A stretch of 21,205 nucleotides of DNA from Oxalobacteraceae bacterium UBA6018. GTDB taxonomy: Bacteria > Pseudomonadota > Gammaproteobacteria > Burkholderiales > Burkholderiaceae_D. The notes below the pieces were generated by a model. That model was not told the DNA's origin. It saw nothing but the letters and a program-made list of their open reading frames with translations, and did no database searches. Where the stretch lies: the NCBI GenBank assembly GCA_002428015.1, contig DIZW01000024.1, positions 66,379 through 87,583 on the forward strand, read 5' to 3'. Both the position numbers and the translations under genes were made by a program. Below, piece after piece: positions 15,246-21,205 of the stretch (position 1 is its first letter; every line of letters starts with the position of its first letter).

Positions 15246-17936
15246 CTAGAAGTCGTAGCTCAAGCGTGCGTTGAAGGCGCGTCCGATCGGGCTGGCGATG
15301 TTGTTGGCATAGCCGGTCGCGTTGGAGTTGGTCGCCGGCGGCCTGGTGTCGAGCAGGTTGCTCACGCCCAAAGTCAGGTTCGTGTGGCGGAAACCCTTGT
15401 ACGATAGCGTGGCGTTCCACACGGCATAGGTGGAGATGTCGCGGTAGTACTGCGGCAGCACCGCGTTCAGATCGTGGTAGGCCGAGTTGTAGGCCTGGGT
15501 CAGTTGCGAGGCCCAGTCGCCGTTCGACCACGACAGGCGCAGCGTATGCTTCCAGCGGAAGGTGTAGGTGGGGCTGGAGGTGCTCGTGCCCGACCCGTTC
15601 GAGCCGAAGGTGCCGAGGTTGGAGATCCACGGGCCGTCCTTCTCGTTCTGCGACTCGAAGCGCGTCACGTAGGTGCCCTCCATGCCCAGCTTGAAGCTGC
15701 CGTAGGCCGTGCGCGGCAGCGAATAGTTCAGGCCGACGTCGATGCCGCTGGTGCGCAGGTCGCCCAGGTTGGACGTGATGTCCTTCACGTAGGCGAGCGA
15801 GCCGTCCGGATTGCGTACGAACAGGTCCGCGTACTTGGTGGTGTTGGTGAAAATCGCGTTCTGGGCCAGCGAGCCGATGGTGTCGCTCACGTGGATGTTG
15901 TAGTAGTCGAGCGAGACCGAGGCGTTGGCGAAAGGCTCGATCACCGTGCCGACGGTGAAGTTGCGCGATTTCTCGGGCAGCACCGCCGGGTTGCTGCCGT
16001 TTTGCAGCGGCAGGTTGGTATTGCACACCACCAGGGGATTGGCGCCGGCGACCGCCTTGCCGGTGCCCGGCACGCCCATCACGCCGGGGCAGAGCACGGG
16101 GTCATCCCATTTGCCGCCGGTCAGCGCCGTCGCGCCCGGCAAGCGGTAGCCGTAGCGGTCGAACACGGTCGGCGCGCGGAAACCGGTGCTGGCCGAGCCG
16201 CGGAACATGATCATGCGCGCCGGCTGGTAGCGGAAGCTCGCTTTCGGATTGACGGTGCCGCCGAAGTCCGAATAGCGGTCGCCGCGCAGGGCCACGTCGA
16301 TATCGAGATCCTTGGTCAGGGGGATGTCGAGCTCGGCGAACAAGGCGCCGATGTTGCGCCCGCCCTTGGAGTAATTGGGCCGGCGGCGCTGGTAAGGCAC
16401 CAGCAGGTCGGAATCGAGCGAGCGGTCCTCGTCGCCGTCGTGGTGGAACTCGGCGCCGGTGGCCAGGGTCAGCGCGCCGCCGCCGAGCTGCATCAACTCG
16501 CGCGTCAAGGTCAGGTCCACGCCGGTGTACACGTCGGTGGTATGGCGGATCTGCCAGCCATCGGCCGAGATGCTCGCCAGGTAAGCCTTGCCGGCCGCGT
16601 CCTGCGTGCCGAAAGGATTGAGCACGCCGTTGAGCACCCCGGCGTTGAGCTTGGGACCGTTGACGTAGCCGCTCACGAAATAGGAATCGCGGATGCCGGC
16701 GCCGTACACGAAGCCGAGCCGGTAGTCCCAGCCGAACGCCTTGCCCTCGTCCAACAGTACCAGGCGCGCGTTCTGCTGCTCGTCGGTGGCGATCGCGGGA
16801 CCGAGTTCGGCCACGCTCCAGGATACGTTCAGGGTCGAACCTTTCAGGCCGGCGATGGCGGGCACGCCGCCGCTGCCGCCTGGATACCATGGGCTGGCCG
16901 GCGTGATCTGCATCACGGCGCCGTCGAAGCCGACGCTGGTGGTAGGCGCCTTCTGCGTGGTGATGTGCTCGCGCGCATACAGCAGCTCCGCCGTGAGCAG
17001 GTGGTCCGGCCCCAGCTGGATGCTGCCCTTGCTGAAGAAGGTCGTCTGCGCGTTGCCCGGCAAGGCCAGCACGTAGTTGGCGCTCAGGGCGCAGGTGTTC
17101 TTCGACGCCGGGGTCGACAGTCCGGCCGCGCAGCCGCTCGCGTAGTAGGGATTGGCGGTGATCTTCGTGCTCGGCGAGAAGATGTTGGCTGGCTGGGCAT
17201 AGCTGCCGCTGCTCAGCTTCGGTGCGATGCCGAGCGCGGTCAGCGCCTCCACGCTGCTCAGTTCGGCACGGTCCGCCGCCGCCAGCGCGCTGCGCTGGTG
17301 GCTGTCGATGGTCGCGTACAGGTTCCAGCCGTCGCTGACCAGGTTGCCGATGCCGCCGAGCAGGCTCAGGCGATGCTCGGCGCCGCCGCCCGCGCGCTCG
17401 GGCCGCACCAGCTGGGCCGTCACGTTCACGCCCTGGAAGGTCGGCTTGGTGATGAAGTTGACCACGCCGCCGATGGCGTCGGTGCCGTAGGTGGAGGAGG
17501 CGCCATCGCGCAGGATTTCCACCCGGTTCATGGCGCTCATGGGGATCACGTCGACGTTGGCGTAGCCGTCGGCGATCGGCTCGTTGGCCATGCGCCGGCC
17601 GTTGAGCAGCACCAGGCTGCGGTTGATGCCGATCCCGCGCATGTTGATGTTGGTGCCGGCGCCGGCGGAGGAGGGCACGTTGGTCGAGCCCACCGACAGC
17701 GAGGTCACCAGGTCGGCCACGGTGGTCAAGGCGCTGTTGGTGAACTCCTCGGCCTTCATGGTCGTGAGCGGCAGTGCCGACTCGCTGGCGATGCGCTTGA
17801 TGGTCGACCCGGTGATCTCGACCTTCTGCATGGGCTCAGCCGCTTGCTGGGCCGCGGCCTGGTTGCACATGCTCATGATGGCCAGCGTGATCGACGACAG
17901 GGCCAGCCGGCGGGTTGGCGGTTTACGGAACTGCAT
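15246..17936 (-). CDS. TonB-dependent outer-membrane receptor
   Basis: This protein is an outer-membrane active importer driven by TonB/ExbBD, 896 residues. It has a signal peptide (MQFRKPPTRRLALSSITLAI, cleavage near residue 29) and a TonB-box-like stretch QKVEITGS (37-44). A plug domain to about residue 165 contains NMRGIGINRSLVLLNGRRM and VEILRDGASSTYGTDAIGG. A long beta-barrel follows and ends in AFNARLSYDF, with the terminal phenylalanine needed for barrel assembly. The type, with GSTIKR after the box, resembles the large receptor families that proteobacteria use for oligosaccharides and other nutrients, not only siderophores. A very good ribosome binding site, GGAGGAG, lies 6 bases upstream of ATG 17936. 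It is divergent from the GntR regulator and upstream of the enzyme and transporter genes. No ligand can be assigned from sequence alone. Confidence 0.94.
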   Translation of the reverse strand: MQFRKPPTRRLALSSITLAIMSMCNQAAAQQAAEPMQKVEITGSTIKRIASESALPLTTMKAEEFTNSALTTVADLVTSLSVGSTNVPSSAGAGTNINMRGIGINRSLVLLNGRRMANEPIADGYANVDVIPMSAMNRVEILRDGASSTYGTDAIGGVVNFITKPTFQGVNVTAQLVRPERAGGGAEHRLSLLGGIGNLVSDGWNLYATIDSHQRSALAAADRAELSSVEALTALGIAPKLSSGSYAQPANIFSPSTKITANPYYASGCAAGLSTPASKNTCALSANYVLALPGNAQTTFFSKGSIQLGPDHLLTAELLYAREHITTQKAPTTSVGFDGAVMQITPASPWYPGGSGGVPAIAGLKGSTLNVSWSVAELGPAIATDEQQNARLVLLDEGKAFGWDYRLGFVYGAGIRDSYFVSGYVNGPKLNAGVLNGVLNPFGTQDAAGKAYLASISADGWQIRHTTDVYTGVDLTLTRELMQLGGGALTLATGAEFHHDGDEDRSLDSDLLVPYQRRRPNYSKGGRNIGALFAELDIPLTKDLDIDVALRGDRYSDFGGTVNPKASFRYQPARMIMFRGSASTGFRAPTVFDRYGYRLPGATALTGGKWDDPVLCPGVMGVPGTGKAVAGANPLVVCNTNLPLQNGSNPAVLPEKSRNFTVGTVIEPFANASVSLDYYNIHVSDTIGSLAQNAIFTNTTKYADLFVRNPDGSLAYVKDITSNLGDLRTSGIDVGLNYSLPRTAYGSFKLGMEGTYVTRFESQNEKDGPWISNLGTFGSNGSGTSTSSPTYTFRWKHTLRLSWSNGDWASQLTQAYNSAYHDLNAVLPQYYRDISTYAVWNATLSYKGFRHTNLTLGVSNLLDTRPPATNSNATGYANNIASPIGRAFNARLSYDF

Positions 17937-18006
17937 GGGTGTCTCCTCCTGGTTGGGAAAATCGCGCTGTCGAGCTCACTGTGGTCTTTTTTGACTCTAA
18001 CACATC

Positions 18007-18021
18007 AGTCGTCCGACAACT
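18007..18021. promoter_or_regulatory. Probable operator of the FadR-type regulator
   Basis: AGTCGTCCGACAACT is a palindrome with a single mismatched pair around C18014. Its core TCGTCCGACAA matches the known FadR-subfamily operator pattern TnGTnnnACnA exactly. It lies between the receptor gene and the adjacent FadR-type regulator gene. It covers the -35 position of the regulator promoter and the expected start site of the receptor promoter, so one bound dimer could repress both. Confidence 0.65.
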
Positions 18022-18029
18022 TGAGCTGG

Positions 18030-18058
18030 AGTATAATCACGCTATTCCGAAAATGCAA
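18030..18058 (-). promoter_or_regulatory. Predicted promoter of the TonB receptor gene
   Basis: On the reverse strand, TTGCAT (18053-18058) is followed by exactly 17 bases and TATACT (18030-18035). Transcription would start near 18023, next to the operator palindrome, leaving a leader of about 86 bases. Confidence 0.55.
18032..18037 (+). promoter_or_regulatory. Predicted -10 element of the regulator gene
   Basis: A perfect TATAAT lies at 18032-18037, overlapping the receptor promoter's -10 on the other strand. The -35 position 17 bases upstream (TCGTCC, 18009-18014) does not match consensus and falls within the operator. The start site would be near 18044. Confidence 0.45.
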
Positions 18059-18060
18059 TC

Positions 18061-18099
18061 ATGAATCGCCGATTCTTCACCATTGCCCGCAGCCCATGA
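18061..18099 (+). CDS. Possible 12-residue leader peptide of the regulator
   Basis: The ORF starts at ATG 18061, encodes MNRRFFTIARSP and stops with TGA 18097-18099, overlapping the regulator's ATG (18096-18098). It has no clear ribosome binding site but lies only about 17 bases after the predicted transcription start. The regulator start also lacks a Shine-Dalgarno site, so coupling through this ORF is conceivable. It may equally be chance. Confidence 0.2.
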   Translation: MNRRFFTIARSP

Positions 18100-18842
18100 C
18101 AGAGCATTCCTCCGCGCCACCCCAGCAAAAGCGGCACCGCACCCTGGCCCAGGACGTGATCGACTATGTGGCAAATGAGATACGCCAGCGCCCGATCGAG
18201 GTCGGCGGCAAGCTTCCCACCGAGCAGGAAATCATGCAGGCCGTGGGAGTCAGCCGCTCCGTCGTGCGCGAGGCGATATCCCATATGCAGTCCGCCGGCC
18301 TGGTCGAGGCGCGGCAAGGGAAGGGCACCTTCGTGCTCGAACGGGTTCAGCAGCAGATGGGGCTCGATCCGAACAAGGTCGTCTCGATGGACGACGTGCT
18401 GTCGGTGCTGGAGCTGCGCATCACGCTGGAGACGGAATCGGCCGGCCTGGCCGCGGTGCGCCGCAGCGAGCCACAGCTGGCGCAGATACGGGAGGCGCTC
18501 AACGCCTTCGAGGCGCGCTGCATGGCCGGCGGCGACACGGCCACGGTGGATGTGGCCTTTCACCTGGCGATCGCCGAGGCCTCGGGCAACCGCTTCCTGT
18601 ATGACGTGCTCGAGCATTTAGGCAGCAACATCATGCCGCGTGCGCGTGCCACCTCGTCCAAGCTCAAGCGCGATGCCCCGGCGGTCTTCATCGAGCGCGT
18701 GATCCGCGAGCATGAGGATATTTTCAACGCCATCGCGCGGCGCGATTCCGACTCCGCGCGGGCGGCGATGCGCACCCACCTGGGCAACAGCCGGGAGCGG
18801 CTGCGGCGCGCTTACGAGCAATATGAGGCGGGCGCGAACTAG
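18096..18842 (+). CDS. GntR-family transcriptional regulator, FadR subfamily
   Basis: This is a 248-residue cytoplasmic DNA-binding repressor or activator. A winged helix-turn-helix occupies about residues 15-82, with GGKLPTEQEIMQAVGVSRSV, VREAISHMQSAGLVEARQGK and GTFVLER in the order typical of GntR proteins. An all-helical FCD sensor domain follows (about 100-240). D152 and H156 (VDVAFHLAIAEASGN), H206 (REHEDIF) and H228 (MRTHLGN) fit the usual metal-binding D/H/H/H set that helps bind small carboxylates. This subfamily commonly controls the use of organic acids and acid sugars. The gene is divergent from the TonB receptor, with a matching operator between them, and is followed by a strong terminator. 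The start at 18096 is the first ATG in frame before the DNA-binding domain. Confidence 0.92.
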   Translation: MTEHSSAPPQQKRHRTLAQDVIDYVANEIRQRPIEVGGKLPTEQEIMQAVGVSRSVVREAISHMQSAGLVEARQGKGTFVLERVQQQMGLDPNKVVSMDDVLSVLELRITLETESAGLAAVRRSEPQLAQIREALNAFEARCMAGGDTATVDVAFHLAIAEASGNRFLYDVLEHLGSNIMPRARATSSKLKRDAPAVFIERVIREHEDIFNAIARRDSDSARAAMRTHLGNSRERLRRAYEQYEAGAN

Positions 18843-18871
18843 TCGTACCGTTTCCGCTGCGCCAGATCCAT

Positions 18872-18897
18872 GCCCGCTTCATCGCGGGCTTTTTTTT
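18872..18897 (+). terminator. Intrinsic terminator of the GntR regulator gene
   Basis: GCCCGC (18872-18877) and GCGGGC (18884-18889) form a 6-bp stem with a TTCATC loop, followed by eight T (18890-18897), 30 bases after the stop codon. Confidence 0.9.
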
Positions 18898-18940
18898 GCC
18901 CTGGAAAATCGATGTCTTATCGCCTTCAAACTCCGCCAAT

Positions 18941-18958
18941 TCATCAGACGTCTGATGA
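18941..18958. promoter_or_regulatory. 18-bp perfect palindrome, possible operator
   Basis: TCATCAGACGTCTGATGA reads identically on both strands with no central spacer. It lies 44 bases after the regulator's terminator and about 195 bases before the next gene. A perfect even palindrome of this length suits a dimeric DNA-binding protein. It does not match the FadR-subfamily pattern. The half CGTCTGATG recurs once at 7531-7539. Confidence 0.45.
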
Positions 18959-19152
18959 GTATGCCAGTTTTTTTCCAATCCATTGGCACGGCGTTACAGT
19001 GGATGTTCCAGCGTACGCGATCGGGTAGCGGCGCTCGAATCGTCCGGTCCGTCCGAAACGTATCGCGCAAACCCTTCGGCCATTCCCGGCCGACGATGCG
19101 ATATCGCCATCTACCCGCGTAGTAAGATGCTTCTTTTCAGCGCGAGGTGAGC

Positions 19153-20070
19153 ATGGGTCTGAGGCGGATAGTCAACAAACGGATGGGCGCTTTCATCATC
19201 GCCGCGTCCGCGCTGAGCACGGTGGCGGCCGCCGCTGCGCCCGACGTCGTTCCGCTCACCTTCATCAACAATCTTCCGTTTGTGTCGATCACGGTCGGTG
19301 CGGCGTCCACGCGGCTGATGATCGACACCGGCGGCCAGCTCGGGATCTCGATGCCCGAGGCGACCGTCGCCAAAGCCGGTTCGGTCACGATGCTCGATCA
19401 CCGGACGAAATTCCATGACCTGAACGGCAAAGTGTTCGAAGTCCAGGACTTCGTCGCGGAGCGCGTGGTGGTGGGAAGCACGCATTTTGCCAAGGTCAAC
19501 GGCCGCATCCACACAGAGTGGGGCGGGGCGCCGGAAGGGCCGGAGGCCGAGTTGACCCGTGCGCGCCAGGCCGGGGCGATCGGCCTGGACGCCTTTGGCG
19601 ACCGGCCGCTGATGTTTGACTACGGGCATCGCACCTTGACCATCTTCGCGCCCGGCGACGCGCCTCAAGCGGGTCACTCAGGGTGGCAACAGCTACAGCT
19701 CGATTACGGCAAGGAAGGCCCTTACGTCACGCTAGTGGTCGGCGGCAAGCCGCTGAAGTTCGTACTCGATACGGGAGCGAGCGTGAACGTCGTCAACCCG
19801 GACGCGCTCGGTTCCGCGAGCGGATCGGCTTTATGCGCTGGCGCTCCCGCGAGCAAGCAGGACTGCGATCCCCGTCTGCTGCCTGACGTCCGTGACGCCG
19901 GCGGCCGGCCATTGGGCGCGTTGAAGGCTGAACGGGCCAGGCTGGGAGGAGCGCCCTTCGATGGCTTGTTGGGCGCGGCATTTTTTGCCGAGCATCGCGT
20001 GGTGTTCGATGTGGCGGCGCACCGCCTGCTGATCGCGCCTGCCAACGCTGGGGCCGACCAGGCGCCTTAG
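19153..20070 (+). CDS. Exported two-lobed aspartic protease-like protein (two DTG motifs)
   Basis: This is a 305-residue protein with an N-terminal signal peptide or anchor (hydrophobic to about residue 28, AAAAAP). Two retropepsin-like halves are visible. The first has LMIDTGG (D58) and ends with AIGLDAFGDRPLMFDYGHR; the second has FVLDTGAS (D206) and ends with GLLGAAFFAEHRVVFDVAAH. The matching order and endings indicate an internal duplication, so one chain could supply both catalytic aspartates, as pepsin does. C228 and C238 in the second half may form a disulfide. Most bacterial retropepsin-like proteins known to me have one such domain. GAGGTGA lies just before ATG 19153. It may be a periplasmic protease, but activity is unproven. 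It is convergent with the HlyD-type gene 20 bases downstream. Confidence 0.8.
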   Translation: MGLRRIVNKRMGAFIIAASALSTVAAAAAPDVVPLTFINNLPFVSITVGAASTRLMIDTGGQLGISMPEATVAKAGSVTMLDHRTKFHDLNGKVFEVQDFVAERVVVGSTHFAKVNGRIHTEWGGAPEGPEAELTRARQAGAIGLDAFGDRPLMFDYGHRTLTIFAPGDAPQAGHSGWQQLQLDYGKEGPYVTLVVGGKPLKFVLDTGASVNVVNPDALGSASGSALCAGAPASKQDCDPRLLPDVRDAGGRPLGALKAERARLGGAPFDGLLGAAFFAEHRVVFDVAAHRLLIAPANAGADQAP

Positions 20071-20090
20071 ACCGGGCCGCCGCCTGCCGT

Positions 20091-21205
20091 TTATCCACCG
20101 ATCTGGCGGAACGGGTCGAGCGCGAGGTCGATGATGCGCCGCTCGCGTACGACGATTTCGGCAATGGCGGTCATGCCGTAACGTAGCGGATAACTCGTTT
20201 CGCCGACCTTGTACGCGTCCTGTTCCAGCGTGACGCGGCCCTCGTACACCGGCTCCTTGGAGGCGGCCGACGGCTTCGTCGCCGGCGAGATGAATTGCAG
20301 CGTGCCGCGAATGATGCCGTAGCGTTGGTAGGGGAAGGCGTTGAACTTGAGCTGCACCGGCAGGCCTTCGCGCAGGAACGCGCGGTCGTGCTCGGCGATT
20401 TCGAGCTTGAGGATGGGGCGGGCGTTCTTGGGCGCGATGCCGCCAAGCGGCGCGTTGGCCTGGACCTTGTCGCCCGGCTGGGTCGACGTCACGTCCGTGA
20501 TCACGCCGTCGACCGGCGCGACGATCAGCAGAAAATTGTCCTTGTCGATGTTCTCGAACTTGATGCGGGCCGCAGCGTCGGCCACCAGCCGCGCGGTCTG
20601 TACCTGCAGGCGCAGCTTGTCCTCGGCGTTGGCGACTTCGCGATCGGCCGCTTCGGACTGCAGCCGCAGCGTGGTCAACTCCTGGCCGCTGGTTTCGAGT
20701 TGCGACTTGGCCTGAGTCGCTTCGAGGCTTTGGCGTGCGGCCAGCTCGCTCAGGCGCGATTGGGCCACGCGCACGGCGTTTTCAGCGGCCAGCAGCGCGT
20801 TCTTCTTCTGTTCGACCTGCAGTTGCGAGACGCCACCGCCGCCGGCCATGGCGAACAGGCGCGCGTATTTGTCGGCTTCGTCCTTGGCGGCGTCGCGCGC
20901 GTGCTTGGCGTCGTCGAGGTTGGTGCGCGCTTCCTGCTGCTGCGCGGCCTGGCCTTGCGCGAGCTTACTCGTGCCTTCGGCGATGCGGCGCTCGTGCTGC
21001 CTCGCTTCGACGTCGGCCGCTTCCTTCAGTGCGGCGGCGCGCTTTTCCATCAGCGCCTTCTTTTCAGGGAATTCCTTCCAGTCGCGCTCCGCATCTTCGA
21101 GCTTGAGGCGCGCTTCGAGGGCGTTCTTGGCCGCCTCGATGGCGCCGCGCGCGTAGATGCGGGCGACCACGTCGCCTTGCTTCACCGGCTGGCCCTCGGC
21201 GATGT
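20091..21205 (-). CDS. HlyD-family membrane fusion protein, N-terminus outside window
   Basis: The last 371 codons are present; the 5' end lies beyond the right edge. Such proteins link an inner-membrane exporter to an outer-membrane channel. The visible part begins in the first half of a biotinyl-lipoyl domain (GQPVKQGDVVARIYARG). A long Ala/Glu/Lys/Gln-rich coiled coil follows (about 240 residues). The second lipoyl half is LLIVAPVDGVITDV with QPGDKVQANAPLG, and a beta-barrel domain (LKLEIAEHDRAFLREGLPVQLKFNAFPYQRYG) comes next. The end AIAEIVVRERRIIDLALDPF is typical of type I secretion adaptors, where a C-terminal RRIIDL-like motif is common. The cargo and partner ATPase would be encoded to the right of the window. 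The stop codon is TAA at 20091-20093. Confidence 0.9.
   Translation of the reverse strand, partial: IAEGQPVKQGDVVARIYARGAIEAAKNALEARLKLEDAERDWKEFPEKKALMEKRAAALKEAADVEARQHERRIAEGTSKLAQGQAAQQQEARTNLDDAKHARDAAKDEADKYARLFAMAGGGGVSQLQVEQKKNALLAAENAVRVAQSRLSELAARQSLEATQAKSQLETSGQELTTLRLQSEAADREVANAEDKLRLQVQTARLVADAAARIKFENIDKDNFLLIVAPVDGVITDVTSTQPGDKVQANAPLGGIAPKNARPILKLEIAEHDRAFLREGLPVQLKFNAFPYQRYGIIRGTLQFISPATKPSAASKEPVYEGRVTLEQDAYKVGETSYPLRYGMTAIAEIVVRERRIIDLALDPFRQIGG

Larger units (their letters stand above)
18843..19152. other. 310-base intergenic region with terminator and perfect palindrome
   Basis: No gene is visible. It contains the regulator's terminator (18872-18897), an 18-bp perfect palindrome (18941-18958), a short inverted repeat CCAAT-CC-ATTGG near 18975-18986, and the upstream region of the double-DTG protein gene. 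I found no good sigma-70 promoter pair; TAAGAT at 19123-19128 is a possible -10. Confidence 0.55.

Noticed and set aside
18983..18998. Sigma-54-like sequence TTGGCACG upstream of the double-DTG protein gene
   Set aside because: The -24 half is perfect, but the -12 element with correct spacing reads TACA where TTGC is needed; TTACA would fit only with one base too few between the elements.

Overview
The window looks like a chromosomal segment of a GC-rich betaproteobacterium, most likely Burkholderiales and plausibly Oxalobacteraceae (Massilia/Duganella-like). This is inferred from the strongly GC-biased codon use, the housekeeping proteins and the TonB receptor style; no database was searched. 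The exception is the first ~1.08 kb, which is AT-rich (35-42% GC in lines counted by hand). It ends exactly at the 3' end of a tRNA-His gene, as expected of a horizontally acquired block attached at a tRNA.

Layout: (1) 1-1078, AT-rich block with the 5' part of a PilJ-N-type membrane sensor gene (minus, running off the left edge) and a gene-free stretch. (2) 1079-5895, conserved core: tRNA-His with a clear promoter, murI (glutamate racemase), a class I iron-sulfur fumarase, and the divergent acetyl-CoA synthetase gene acs. (3) 5896-8785, a secreted TIGR03118-type beta-propeller protein, a ~690-base gene-free region containing a structured candidate small RNA that ends in a strong terminator, then a small ORF with a near-perfect ribosome binding site that overlaps the start of an alpha/beta hydrolase. 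(4) 8895-18842, a coherent uptake and catabolism locus on the minus strand: TonB-dependent receptor, enolase-superfamily (mandelate racemase-type) enzyme, family 5 solute-binding protein, two Dpp/Opp-type permeases and two ATPases, with a divergent FadR-subfamily GntR regulator. (5) 18843-21205, an unusual exported protein with two DTG aspartic-protease motifs, convergent with a partial HlyD-type membrane fusion protein.

The most interesting part is region 4. A palindrome at 18007-18021 matches the FadR-subfamily operator pattern. It lies over the expected start site of the receptor promoter and the -35 region of the regulator promoter. A strong intrinsic terminator follows the receptor gene and leaves only 21 bases before the enzyme's start codon, so the enzyme and transporter are probably expressed by read-through or from a promoter inside the receptor gene. 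The set reads as: receptor brings a ligand across the outer membrane, the ABC transporter across the inner membrane, the enzyme performs an early catabolic step, and the regulator senses an intermediate. The substrate cannot be read from the sequence; the enzyme's catalytic pattern points to an acid-sugar-like compound more than to a peptide.
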